Part shown: positions 40,011 through 48,653 of the stretch, piece after piece | Layout of the letters: each line of letters starts with the position of its first letter | Numbering within the stretch: position 1 is the stretch's first letter | Position numbers and translations under genes: made by a program | Assembly (NCBI RefSeq): GCF_006782915.1 | Contig: NZ_VCNP01000003.1 | Span: forward strand, 20,585 to 84,584 | Direction of reading: 5' to 3' | From: Streptomyces calvus | GTDB lineage: Bacteria > Actinomycetota > Actinomycetes > Streptomycetales > Streptomycetaceae | Length of the DNA stretch: 64,000 nucleotides | The notes under the pieces: generated by a model | The model's input: the letters and a program-made list of their open reading frames with translations, nothing else | Database searches by the model: none | Told to the model about the DNA's origin: nothing

Positions 40011-40637
40011 ATGAGTCGGGGCACAGGAGTCGGCAGCACGTCCGAGGCACGGGCCAGGCTGCTCAGTACGGCGACGAAGATCTTCTACGCCGAGGGGATC
40101 CACTCCGTCGGAGTCGACCGGATCATCGCGGAGGCGCAGGTGACCCGGGCGACGCTCTACCGGCACTTCTCGGGCAAGGAGGAACTCGTCCTGGCCTATC
40201 TCGACCAGGCCGACCGGGGTATCCGGGCGCAGACCGCGGCCGCCGAGGCGAGCAGCGAGTCGGCGCCCGACAAGGTCCGGGCCGTCAGCCGGTCCATCGC
40301 CGAAGGCATCCGGTCGCCCGGATTCCGCGGGTGCGCCTTCCTCAACGCGGTGGCCGAGTATCCCGACCCGGCGCACCCCATCCACCAGGCCGTGCTGGCC
40401 CACCGGCAATGGTTCCTCGACACCGTCACGGAGTTGCTGGCACGGGCCGGCTGCGAGCCCGCCGACGCGGCCGGCCGGCACCTCGTCATGCTCCGCGACG
40501 GCGCCATGGCAGCCGGCTGTCTCTTCGACCCGCAACTGGTCTGTGACACCTTCCTGCAGGGCGTGGAGGGTCTCCTGCAAGCGCGCACTGCCTCAGCGCC
40601 CGCGCCGAGCACCACCGCGTTCCCGCCGCGGGCCTGA
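40011..40637 (+). CDS. TetR-family transcriptional regulator
   Basis: 208 aa. DNA-binding domain: RARLLSTATKIFYAEGIHSV, then VDRIIAEAQVTRATLYRHFSGKEELVLAYL. The C-terminal domain (FRGCAFLNAVAEYPDPAHP, HRQWFLDTVTELLARAG) matches the group with TetR_C conserved Cys-Ala-Phe. No ribosome site precedes the ATG and a TAGCCT -10 box sits 7 bases upstream, so the mRNA is probably leaderless. It very likely binds the two sites at 39911-39987 and controls the divergent membrane protein gene and itself. Confidence 0.9.
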   Translation: MSRGTGVGSTSEARARLLSTATKIFYAEGIHSVGVDRIIAEAQVTRATLYRHFSGKEELVLAYLDQADRGIRAQTAAAEASSESAPDKVRAVSRSIAEGIRSPGFRGCAFLNAVAEYPDPAHPIHQAVLAHRQWFLDTVTELLARAGCEPADAAGRHLVMLRDGAMAAGCLFDPQLVCDTFLQGVEGLLQARTASAPAPSTTAFPPRA

Positions 40638-40688
40638 CCGCCCGAGCGCGGCCAACGCTCCGTGCTGCCGGACGTTGCCGAAGATCGG

Positions 40689-40709
40689 CAGCGTTGCACA
40701 GCAACGCTG
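40689..40709. promoter_or_regulatory. Perfect 9-bp dyad after the TetR gene
   Basis: CAGCGTTGC-ACA-GCAACGCTG, 51 bases past the TetR stop. It could be a terminator, or an operator for the genes starting at 40922. Confidence 0.4.
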
Positions 40710-40921
40710 CGGCAACAGGCCGGCTGTCGCGGTGCTGACCGGCCAGGACTGCGCCGTGAACGGCATGGCGCACACGCAACACGCGGTCGGAATGGCTCCG
40801 CTTCGCGGATCATGGACTGCAACACCTGTGGCTTCATCCATCCTGGTCTCTCCGTCCGCACCTGGACGGAAAGGGGACAAGTCCCGGCGGCCTACGGCGG
40901 GTTGGATGAATGGAGATCTGG

Positions 40922-41167
40922 ATGGACCGTCCTCTGCTGTCACTGCGATCAGCCCTGATATTCCTGCTTGCCCTGCTCACCGGTGGGGCGGCGAGCGGGC
41001 TGACCGCCGTCGCCGGGGAAGGCACCGCGCGCAGTCTGCTCGCGGGTCTCGCCGCAACGGGACTGGCTGTGCCGTTCTTCAACCGCCTCATCGCCGCCGA
41101 GGACGACGCCGTACGGTCACGGACCGCCGTGGGCGCCGGCACGGTCGAGGAGGAGAGCCATGGGTGA
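40922..41167 (+). CDS. Small membrane protein coupled to the response regulator gene
   Basis: 81 aa from ATG at 40922 with GGAG 6 bases upstream. Two hydrophobic segments are visible: LRSALIFLLALLTGGAASGL and ARSLLAGLAATGLAVPFF, then a soluble tail. The stop overlaps the next gene by 8 bases, so translation is probably coupled. It may anchor or sense for the following regulator. No family recognised. Confidence 0.6.
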   Translation: MDRPLLSLRSALIFLLALLTGGAASGLTAVAGEGTARSLLAGLAATGLAVPFFNRLIAAEDDAVRSRTAVGAGTVEEESHG

Positions 41168-42233
41168 ACTGCGGCCCCTGGGCGACGACCTCAACGATGC
41201 GTCCCGGGCCCTGGCCGAGGCGTTGCGCGAGCTCTTCGAGAGCCTTCACCTGTCCGTCCGCAGGTATGCCGCACGACGCCGCCTCGATCCCGGAACGGTC
41301 TCCCGCTACCTGAACGGCACCCGGTTACCTCCGTGGCAGGTCATCAGTGACCTCTTCACCGATGTCGCCGAGCATCGCGGGACCGCCGTCACGACCGAGG
41401 CCATCGAACTGGTACGGGGCCTGTACGGAACGGCCGTGGACGCCGCCTCCTCCCCCAAGCACGCGGTGGAGATCCTGGAACAGCAGCTCGCGGACGCGGA
41501 CCACGTCTCCCGGCGGTCCAGCGTCCGCGGCGACGTGCTGGGCGACGCGCTCCTGGACCGGACGCAGCGCATCGCCGACCTGGAGACGCGGCTCAACCAG
41601 CTGGAGGCCGACCGCATCGCGGAGCGGAAACGCGCGGACGAACTCGCGGAGGCCCATCCGGATGTCTCCGGTCTCCTCCGTGAACGCAACGCGCTCCAGC
41701 AGGAAGTGGAGCGGCTCGGGGAGGCCCTGCACGAGGCACAGGTTCAGCGCGCTGCGGCGGAGGGCCGCTGCGATCTGCTCGAACGCCAGCTGGAGGCTGT
41801 CGAGCAGGCTGCGGCCACCGCGCTGCCGACAGGGCAGCAGAGCATGCCCAAGATCCTCGTCGTGGACGACCAGCCGGACAACCTGCTGGCGATGACCGCG
41901 GTTCTGGCGACGCTCGAGCAGGATCTCGTCACGGTCTCCTCCGGCCGGGAGGCTCTCAAGGCCCTGCTCGACCACGACGACTTCGCCGTCATCATCATGG
42001 ACGTGCAGATGCCGGAGATGGACGGTTATGAAACCTGCGCTCACATCAAACGCCGCCCGAGGACCCGGGACGTCCCCATCATCTTCCTGACCGCGATGGG
42101 CACGGGGTCGGAACACTCCGCCCGCGGGTACGCGGCGGGCGCCGTCGACTACATCAGCAAGCCCTTCGATCCGTGGGTCCTGCGGGCGAAGGTCGCCGTG
42201 TTCACGTCCATCTACCTGGAGCGGCACAAGTAG
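41160..42233 (+). CDS. Response regulator with N-terminal HTH-like and coiled-coil regions
   Basis: 357 aa. Residues ~15-75 resemble an XRE-type helix-turn-helix (LSVRRYAARRRLDPGTVSRYLNGTRLPPW). Residues ~100-220 are a long coiled coil (IADLETRLNQLEADRIAERK and onward). Residues 229-350 are a complete receiver domain with Asp236-Asp237, phospho-acceptor Asp281 (IIMDVQMPEMDGYE), Thr311 and Lys334 (YISKPFD). Receivers usually come first in transcription factors, so the order is inverted. No histidine kinase gene is adjacent. A small membrane protein gene is translationally coupled upstream. Confidence 0.85.
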   Translation: MGELRPLGDDLNDASRALAEALRELFESLHLSVRRYAARRRLDPGTVSRYLNGTRLPPWQVISDLFTDVAEHRGTAVTTEAIELVRGLYGTAVDAASSPKHAVEILEQQLADADHVSRRSSVRGDVLGDALLDRTQRIADLETRLNQLEADRIAERKRADELAEAHPDVSGLLRERNALQQEVERLGEALHEAQVQRAAAEGRCDLLERQLEAVEQAAATALPTGQQSMPKILVVDDQPDNLLAMTAVLATLEQDLVTVSSGREALKALLDHDDFAVIIMDVQMPEMDGYETCAHIKRRPRTRDVPIIFLTAMGTGSEHSARGYAAGAVDYISKPFDPWVLRAKVAVFTSIYLERHK

Positions 42234-42254
42234 GCCCCTTCCAGGCGCGCGGCA

Positions 42255-42292
42255 CCGCCCGGCCCCGTACCCGAAGGACGCGGGCCGGGCGG
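42255..42292. terminator. Bidirectional terminator between the regulator and tpg
   Basis: CCGCCCGGCCC pairs with GGGCCGGGCGG across a 16-base loop. It lies between convergent genes. Confidence 0.7.
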
Positions 42293-42384
42293 GCGCCCGG
42301 GGCCGCTGCGCCCCGGGTCGGGCCGGAGAGGGACGGTTGGTTCCTCCAGACGCGTCCGCATCAGCGGGAGCAGATGGAGGCCGC

Positions 42385-42942
42385 CTACAGGTCGAACTCG
42401 ACGTGTTCGATGTCGGTGAAGCGGATTTCCTCCAGGTCTCCGGCGCGGCGGCCGTCGTCCTGGAAGTACACCTCCTTGAGCGCTTCGGCGGCGATCCGCT
42501 GCATCTGCTGCTCGTCGGCGCCGGTCTGCCGGGCGTCGAAGAGACGGGCCGCGTACCGCGGTGGGAGCGCCACGGTCAGGTGCCGCAGGCGGGCGTCGTC
42601 GGTCGAGCCGATCGGCGCGGTGTAGCCGATCCGGGCGCGGGTGTCGATGACGATGCCGTCGGTGGTGGCCGCCCTCTGCCGGGCCCTGGCCCGGATCTGC
42701 GGCTGCCACCGCTTCTTCACCTCGGCGTCCAGGCGGGCGGCGAGGTCCGGACGCGGCTTCTTGATCTGGTCCTTTACGTACCGCTCGACGGTGCGCTGGG
42801 AGATGCGCAGCATCCGGGCGACCGCCCTGGTGCTCTTGAGCTGCTTGACCAGGTAGCGCATCTGCGCGGGCGCGCTCTTGGGCGCCGGGCGCGTGAACGC
42901 CTTCTGCACCGCCTTGTCGAGACCGTCCCCGAACGTGCTCAT
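42385..42942 (-). CDS. tpg: Telomere terminal protein Tpg
   Basis: 185 aa, the usual Tpg length. The N-terminal part has PKSAPAQMRYLVKQLKSTRA, then the helix-turn-helix VARMLRISQRTVERYVKDQ. The centre carries ARLDAEVKKRWQPQIRARAR and the C-terminus has DTRARIGYTAPIGSTDDARLR and RIAAEALKEVYFQDDG. Tpg is covalently joined to the 5' ends of linear Streptomyces replicons and primes end patching. It lies 6 bases downstream of tap in one operon. Confidence 0.93.
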   Translation of the reverse strand: MSTFGDGLDKAVQKAFTRPAPKSAPAQMRYLVKQLKSTRAVARMLRISQRTVERYVKDQIKKPRPDLAARLDAEVKKRWQPQIRARARQRAATTDGIVIDTRARIGYTAPIGSTDDARLRHLTVALPPRYAARLFDARQTGADEQQMQRIAAEALKEVYFQDDGRRAGDLEEIRFTDIEHVEFDL

Positions 42943-42948
42943 ACCTGC

Positions 42949-45243
42949 CTACTCCCCGTTGTCGGCGTCGGTGACGGTGCCGTCCTTGATGTACCGGGCG
43001 AGGTTGAGCTCCGGCGCGCCGAACCGGTCGCGGACCTCCTCGCCCCACAGCACGGACTGGGTGCCCTCGTGTTTGACCAATCCCGGGTTGACGCCGAGCT
43101 TGAACCCGCCGGGCAGCGGCTTGCCGTCCCGGTAGGGCAGGAAGTCCAGCGGTGAGGTGCCGTCGGCCGCGTAGACGACGCAGTCGGACAGGATCGCCAC
43201 CGGGTACTGGCCGGTGAACGCCGCATGCTTGACGATCTTGCGGTGCAGGTTGATCCGGGTGCGGGAGATGACGGCCGCGCGGATGTCCGGCCGCCACGTC
43301 GGCCGGGACAGTGCCCGCCACGGCTCGCCGGGCCGCCAGCCCTCCCCGCGCGGGCGCTCGCGCAGCTTGCCCAGACCGCCCTTCACCGTCGCCTTGACCG
43401 CGGAGACGACGATCGCCAGCTCCGGGTCGCGTTCCTTGCAGCCGTCCATCGCCGCCAGGAACGCCTCCGGCGTCATGTCGGCGTGCACCCCCAGGTCGGC
43501 CATCGTGGCCAGGTAGGCGTCCCGGAGCCGGTTGTACCAGCCGTCCAGGTAGCGGCCGTTCTCGTACCGCACCCACGCCTCGATCGGGCGCACCTCGTAA
43601 CCGAGCTCCACCGCGTACGCCACGGTGGGCGTGGCGTACCAGGCCGGACCGTCGGGCCGCTCGCCCTTCGGTGTGAACGGGCTGGGCAGCAGGCCGGCGT
43701 CCAGGTCCGCCCACCTGTCCTTGCCGACCTTCACCCGGGACAGGTCGACGTGGGACAGGTCCACCAGCCACGAGCCGGGCAACTTCGGGTCGAACACCGG
43801 CCGTTCGACGCGGGTGGGCGCGCCGAGGCCGACGACCAGGCCGTTGGCGCCGGCCGCGAAGGCCATGTTCACGTCGATGCCGACCAGGTGGCGGCGCATG
43901 CACTCGTCGTCGGTGAGCGGCCGCGCCCAGTCGTACGCCTCCTCGAACAGCTTCTCCGCCGGGCCGCGGACGTGGAACCGCGGCAGGTAGTTGAGCAGCG
44001 GATGGCCGTCCGGGGCCTCGCACGGCGCGCAGTCCACCGGGTCCGTGCCCAGCGAGCCGGGGTTGTGCTCGGAGTGCCGCTTGCCCTCGGCGTCGGGCTC
44101 GGAGGCGCGGGTCGGCGGGTGCAGCGCGGTCATCAACTCCAGGCCGGTCACGGCGGTGGAGCCGCGCGGTGTCATCACGCGGGAGGCGTACACGCCCAGC
44201 ACACGGGCGAGTTCCGCGGCCGGCAGCTGAGCCGCCTCGCCCCAGTGGCGGGCGTCCAGCGCGTGCCAGGAGGGAATGCACAGCTGGACGCAGGTGCGTT
44301 CCGCGCCGGTGGCGGGGCGGTAGATCCGGGCCCACGGGCCGAAACCGCGTCGGGTGAGTTTCCAGTCGGCGCGCGCCAGTTGCCTGACGACCTTGTGGTT
44401 CTCCGGCAGCCGCCCGGCGATCCGCTCCTCCTCCGTGAGGGCGACCGGGAGGCCGTAGCGCTTCAGCGCGGCCTCGGTGAGCACGAGCAGCGGGTCGGCG
44501 TCCTTGCCCGGGCCGGACAGTCTCGGCTGCCCGAGTTTCGCCTCCTTCAACGTCCATTCCACCAGGGCCGGAAGGGACTTGGCGGGCACGTCCAGGACCA
44601 GGCCGCCGGTGCAGTACGCCAGGACCCGGCCGTCGGCATCGACGTCGACGACCGCGAGCGGTCCGTTCTCGAACCGCGGAGCGGGGCCGCCCGCCGGGAT
44701 GCCGGCCGGGGCCGCGTTCCGTGCGGCCGGGCGGCGTGACGCCGGTGCGCCGCGAGCGGTGCGCGTCGGACGCGGCACGACAGGTTCGGCAACGGCCGTG
44801 GAGGCGGGGACAGCCGGGGTGTCGGCGTCTGCGGGCGTGCGGGCGGCAGCGGAGCCAGGGGCTGCGGGCGGAGCGGTGGACGCGGTGCGCTCCGCCGGGG
44901 CGTGCCGGTCCGCGGAGGGGGCCGACGCCGGGTCCGGGGCGGCGACGGGCGTCGGTTCGGGGGCGGCGACGGGCGTCGGGTTTGGGGCGGCGGCAGGCGC
45001 CGGGTAGAGTGCCGCGAGCTTGTTCAACAGCCGTGCGTACGCCTCGCGTTCCGGACCGCGCGGCTCGGTCGTCTTCTTGACCGACTCCCAGCCCGACACG
45101 GTCGCCCGGCGCACCTTCAGCGCGGTGGCCACGTCGTCCAGCGTCAGCCCGTGGGCCTGGCGGAGCCGCTTGCGCTCCTGCGCCGGCGGCAGCGGTGCGC
45201 GGGACGCGACCAGCGCGTCGACCGCGTCGAACAACTCGGACAT
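42949..45243 (-). CDS. tap: Telomere-associated protein Tap
   Basis: 764 aa from ATG at 45243 with GGAGGTG 4 bases upstream. An N-terminal XRE-type domain (RKRLRQAHGLTLDDVATALKVRRATVSGWES) is followed by an Ala/Pro-rich linker with repeats of PTPVAAP (about residues 85-195). The large conserved Tap body follows, including LADFGPWARIYR-like GFGPWARIYRPATGAERTCV, VTGLELMTALHPPTR, HLVGIDVNMAFAAGANGLVVG and VISRTRINLHRKIVKHAAFTG. Tap binds the telomere 3' overhang and recruits Tpg. The linker is long and Ala/Pro repetitive, and probably varies between strains. Confidence 0.93.
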   Translation of the reverse strand: MSELFDAVDALVASRAPLPPAQERKRLRQAHGLTLDDVATALKVRRATVSGWESVKKTTEPRGPEREAYARLLNKLAALYPAPAAAPNPTPVAAPEPTPVAAPDPASAPSADRHAPAERTASTAPPAAPGSAAARTPADADTPAVPASTAVAEPVVPRPTRTARGAPASRRPAARNAAPAGIPAGGPAPRFENGPLAVVDVDADGRVLAYCTGGLVLDVPAKSLPALVEWTLKEAKLGQPRLSGPGKDADPLLVLTEAALKRYGLPVALTEEERIAGRLPENHKVVRQLARADWKLTRRGFGPWARIYRPATGAERTCVQLCIPSWHALDARHWGEAAQLPAAELARVLGVYASRVMTPRGSTAVTGLELMTALHPPTRASEPDAEGKRHSEHNPGSLGTDPVDCAPCEAPDGHPLLNYLPRFHVRGPAEKLFEEAYDWARPLTDDECMRRHLVGIDVNMAFAAGANGLVVGLGAPTRVERPVFDPKLPGSWLVDLSHVDLSRVKVGKDRWADLDAGLLPSPFTPKGERPDGPAWYATPTVAYAVELGYEVRPIEAWVRYENGRYLDGWYNRLRDAYLATMADLGVHADMTPEAFLAAMDGCKERDPELAIVVSAVKATVKGGLGKLRERPRGEGWRPGEPWRALSRPTWRPDIRAAVISRTRINLHRKIVKHAAFTGQYPVAILSDCVVYAADGTSPLDFLPYRDGKPLPGGFKLGVNPGLVKHEGTQSVLWGEEVRDRFGAPELNLARYIKDGTVTDADNGE

Positions 45244-45529
45244 GCAACACCTCCGGCACCACACCCTACCCGTGAACCGTACGGTTGGCGTGCATTCCCC
45301 GTATGCATCGCGTACGCGGCGTACCGTGCGGGCGGTTCGCCGCGCGCCATGAAGAGCTTGCCCGGTGCGGTGGGCCGGGCGGTGGTCGTCTCCGTCTCGA
45401 CGACGCAGGTCTCGTCCTCAGTTCTCCGCAGGCGGGGACTGCCTCCCGCCACCACCGAGGGCCCGGACGGGCCGGGCGCGTCGCGGCGAACCGGTGGATC
45501 GCATCCGGGACGGTGTCAGGAACGCAGGA

Positions 45530-45580
45530 AGCCCCGCCGGGGGCAGGGTGACCACATGGGTCCCCTGCCCCGACGGGGCT
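45530..45580. terminator. Terminator downstream of the LPMO gene
   Basis: AGCCCCG-x-CGGGGGCAGGG pairs with CCCCTGCCCCG-x-CGGGGCT around a 13-base loop, about 65 bases past the LPMO stop on the minus strand. Confidence 0.75.
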
Positions 45581-45646
45581 CGGTCGGCCGGGCGGCGGGT
45601 TACCGGCGCCCGGCAGAGGCCGGTGCCGTGTGCGGCGCTTGCCGGC

Positions 45647-46321
45647 TCAGCCGAAGTTCACATCGCTGCACCACATGTAGGCCTGGTCGAGGTGCGAGGC
45701 CTGCCAGATCACGAACAGGATGTGGTGTCCGGTGTAGCCGGAGGTCTGGACGGGGAACGTGATGTCCTGCGCGGGGGCGAAGCGGCCGGTCTGCGTGATG
45801 AAGTCGAGGTTGCCCCAGCCCAGGGTCTGGGTCTTGGGGTTGAAGCCCTGCTTGCTCACGTAGACCTTGAAGTAGTCGGCACCGTGGGACGCCTGGTCGT
45901 ACAGGCGGACCGAGAAGTTGTTGCTGACGTTGGTGGTCTTCCACTGCCCGGGCTTGTTCAGGCTGGCGTTCCTCGAGAGGTTGTTGCTGCAGAGCGTCCC
46001 GTCGGGGGTCCGCGCCTGGAACTGGCCACCGAGCCCGTCGCGGAGCGCGCTCATCCAGTTCCACATGGTGTCGGGGTTGGCCTGGAAGGCCTGCCAGCAC
46101 ATGGGGTCTTCGGTCTGCATGGCCGGGTTCGTGTGGTTGCTGCCCCACGTCTTCCAGCACTGGTACGCGCGGGAGGCGGGGTCGACGATGGTGCCGTGAG
46201 CCTGGGCGGGGGTCGACCAGGTCAGTGCGCCGACAACCACGGCGAACAGCATGACGAGCACCTGGAGAGGCCGGCGGAGGGACGACCGCGAACGCCCGGT
46301 TAACGGACTCTGTTTGCGCAT
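45647..46321 (-). CDS. AA10 lytic polysaccharide monooxygenase
   Basis: 224 aa from ATG at 46321 with AAGGAG 9 bases upstream. The signal peptide ends AQA, exposing His42 as the mature N-terminus (HGTIVDPASRAYQCW). Together with His146 (QASHGADYFKVYV) it forms the copper histidine brace, and the axial Phe is in WCSDVNFG at the C-terminus. Single-domain, without a CBM. AA10 enzymes cut crystalline chitin or cellulose oxidatively outside the cell. The CebR box upstream suggests cellulose-linked control. Substrate preference cannot be fixed from sequence alone. Confidence 0.93.
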   Translation of the reverse strand: MRKQSPLTGRSRSSLRRPLQVLVMLFAVVVGALTWSTPAQAHGTIVDPASRAYQCWKTWGSNHTNPAMQTEDPMCWQAFQANPDTMWNWMSALRDGLGGQFQARTPDGTLCSNNLSRNASLNKPGQWKTTNVSNNFSVRLYDQASHGADYFKVYVSKQGFNPKTQTLGWGNLDFITQTGRFAPAQDITFPVQTSGYTGHHILFVIWQASHLDQAYMWCSDVNFG

Positions 46322-46355
46322 GTGGGGGTACTCCTTCCAGTTTGCAAGGCTGCGA

Positions 46356-46369
46356 TGGGAGCGCTCCCA
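46356..46369. promoter_or_regulatory. CebR box upstream of the LPMO gene
   Basis: TGGGAGCGCTCCCA, a perfect 14-bp palindrome identical to the CebR consensus that governs cellulose and cello-oligosaccharide genes in Streptomyces. Confidence 0.85.
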
Positions 46370-46397
46370 ACGGTAGGTCCTCCGAGTGAAATGTCAA
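46370..46397 (-). promoter_or_regulatory. Promoter of the LPMO gene
   Basis: Minus-strand TTGACA (46392-46397), 16-base spacer, TACCGT (46370-46375). The CebR box begins at the next base, covering the transcription start. Confidence 0.6.
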
Positions 46398-46698
46398 TGC
46401 AACAAACAAAGTTGATTACAGGGGTGGCCGGGGAGCAGGGAATCTGCCGTGATCCGGGAGTCGGGACCGTTGCCGGGACGTGGCGGACCTTGCCTCGGCG
46501 GCACCGGGTTCCTGCCCGACCGAAAATCCCAACCGTCGCATCCGGAGGGACTTCGGCCTACCATGACGCCGCGTCAGTTCGCGGTCTTGCGGATCCGGAC
46601 CAGCAGGGGAGACTGCCTTCACGACCGGGTCCGCCCGGTCCCCGGCAGCACCACGCCCAGCACGTCGGTCCACCGTCACTCCACCGAGATGAGGTCTC

Positions 46699-47490
46699 GT
46701 GAGTCGTAACCGAGCCGCCGTCAGCGCGGTCGCCGTGACCCTGTTCACCGCCGGCCTCGTCGGCGGCCTCGCCGTCGGCCCGGCAGCCGCTGCCACCACC
46801 ACCGCCACCACCGAGGCGAAGGCCCGCGTCGGAGCCGACTGGGCAACTCAGTCGATCGTCTTCACCGCCGCTGCAGGTCAGACCAACGACCTCCACATAT
46901 TCTCCATGTACACCAGCGACGGAATCCGGCGAATCGGCTTCAGCGACGTGGTCCCGCTCGAACCGGGCGACCACTGTGCGTACTCCAGAGCCGAGGACAC
47001 CACCTCCGTCGTCTGCGAACTGCCCGCCGACAGCCCGCGGCCCGACAGGATCGACGTCGTCCTCGGCGACGGCAACGACACGATCGCCGCCTTCACCCCC
47101 GGGATCGGCACCGTCAGCGGCGGCCCCGGCGACGACGAACTGCACGCCCACACCGCACGCACGGTGCTGGGCGGCGCGGGGAACGACATGGTCATGGGAC
47201 CCGCCGCCCTGCACGGCGGCGACGGCATGGACCACCTGATGGGTGACAGCAGCAACCAGCGGATGTGGGGCGGCCGGGGCGACGACATGATCGAGGGCTA
47301 CGGCGGCGACGACACCGTGCACGCCGGCCCCGGCGACGACCACGCCATGGGCGGGGACGGCCGCGACATCCTCCTCGGCGGCTCCGGCAACGACACACTG
47401 GACGGCGAAGGCGGCGACGACCTCGTCTGCGGTGGCACCGGAAAGGACACCCTCGAAGGCGGACCCGGCCGCAACATCGTCCTCCCGTGA
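46699..47490 (+). CDS. Secreted RTX-like calcium-binding repeat protein
   Basis: 263 aa, GTG start after GAGATGAGG. A signal peptide (VSAVAVTLFTAGLVGGLAVG, cleavage near AAAA) precedes a ~90-residue beta-rich part with two Cys. From residue ~125 onward come imperfect hemolysin-type nonapeptides such as LGDGNDTIA, GGPGDDELH, LGGAGNDMV, WGGRGDDMI, YGGDDTV, GGDGRDILL and GGSGNDTLD. Each GGxGxDxxx turn binds Ca2+. The protein ends shortly after the repeats with no enzymatic domain, so it is likely a surface or secreted structural/binding protein. Confidence 0.85.
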   Translation: MSRNRAAVSAVAVTLFTAGLVGGLAVGPAAAATTTATTEAKARVGADWATQSIVFTAAAGQTNDLHIFSMYTSDGIRRIGFSDVVPLEPGDHCAYSRAEDTTSVVCELPADSPRPDRIDVVLGDGNDTIAAFTPGIGTVSGGPGDDELHAHTARTVLGGAGNDMVMGPAALHGGDGMDHLMGDSSNQRMWGGRGDDMIEGYGGDDTVHAGPGDDHAMGGDGRDILLGGSGNDTLDGEGGDDLVCGGTGKDTLEGGPGRNIVLP

Positions 47491-47654
47491 GTGCGTCTCG
47501 AACCCGTCGGTCGGCGCGGGCGCGAGTTCCCACGTCGCTCGGCCCACCCGATCCCGTGGAGACCCGGCAGGCGGACCAGCAGGGGTTCATCGCGGTGGGC
47601 CGCTGCGTCAACCTGACCGGGGACCCGACCCGGTGAACCTGTGCGGTCACCGCA

Positions 47655-48563
47655 CTAGGCCTCCGGCAGCACTTCGCGCCCTGCGTCGACGGTGTCCGGT
47701 GTCCGGCCGGCGGGACCGGCCACCGGTCGTGGCGACACGGGTGGTCTCGCGGTGACGGAGCCCAGGAGACGCAGGGCGTCGTGCGCGGGTGTGCCGGGCG
47801 CGGCGGTCAGGGCGATGAGCTGCTGGTCCGGGTCGGAGGTGTCGGTCAGGGTGGACCAGTCGAGGGCGAGTTCGCCGACGACCGGATGACGGAGGGCCTT
47901 GGTGCCCGAGGTCCGCACGGCCACGCGGTGGTCGCCCCACCAGGTCCGGAAGTCCGGGTCCCGCACCGACAGTTCCCCCACCAGCGTCGTCAGGCGCGGA
48001 TCTTGCGGATCACGGGCCGCCTCCATCCGCAGCTGCGCCACACAGGCCCGCGCCATGTAGTCCCAGTCGACGTACAGGGCCCGTACGGTCGGGTCGCAGA
48101 ACACCAGGCGTACGAAGTTGCGTGCGTGCTGCGGGAGGAGCGCGAAGTCGGTGAACAGCGCGGCGGCCGGCTCGTTCCACGCCAGGATGTCGGTGCACCG
48201 GCCGAGGACGAGGGCCGGGGTGTTAGTGAGGTCGTCGAGCAGGCGCCGCAGCTGCGGCTGAACCCGCTGGGTGGGCCGGCGGCCCGGTCGGCCGGCGTCC
48301 TTGCCCGAGAGCTCGAAGAGATAGGCACGCTCGTCCTCGTTGAGCCGCAGCGCCCGTGCGAGCGCGTGCAGGACCGGCTCGGAGGCCCGGCGGCGTCCCT
48401 GTTCCAGACGGGTGTAGTAGTCGGGGCTGATGGATGCCAGCAGGGCGACCTCGTCCCGGCGCAGACCCGGGACCCGTCGTCGCCCGTCGTCGGGGAGGCC
48501 GGCCGCCGCGGGGCTCAGCTCCCCGCGCCGTGCCTTGAGGAAGTCACCCAGTTCGCTGCTCAT
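47655..48563 (-). CDS. MmyB-family helix-turn-helix regulator
   Basis: 302 aa. N-terminal XRE-type DNA-binding domain: LGDFLKARRGELSP, RRVPGLRRDEVALLASISPDYYTRLEQGR with the typical RxxGLRRdEvA pattern. The C-terminal MmyB-like ligand-binding domain includes VLGRCTDILAWNEPAAALFTDF, NFVRLVFCDPTVRALYVDWD and RTSGTKALRHPVVGELALDW. It is divergent from the alpha/beta hydrolase gene (90 bases apart), the usual arrangement in which the regulator controls the neighbouring enzyme in response to a small, possibly fatty-acid-like, ligand. Confidence 0.92.
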   Translation of the reverse strand: MSSELGDFLKARRGELSPAAAGLPDDGRRRVPGLRRDEVALLASISPDYYTRLEQGRRRASEPVLHALARALRLNEDERAYLFELSGKDAGRPGRRPTQRVQPQLRRLLDDLTNTPALVLGRCTDILAWNEPAAALFTDFALLPQHARNFVRLVFCDPTVRALYVDWDYMARACVAQLRMEAARDPQDPRLTTLVGELSVRDPDFRTWWGDHRVAVRTSGTKALRHPVVGELALDWSTLTDTSDPDQQLIALTAAPGTPAHDALRLLGSVTARPPVSPRPVAGPAGRTPDTVDAGREVLPEA

Positions 48564-48653
48564 GCGGTCGAGTCTCGCACCGGGCCGCCGGCCGGTGAGG
48601 GGGCCGGTTCTGTCCCCTTATCCGGGCGCGGGGCGGCTGCGAGGGTCGGGGTC

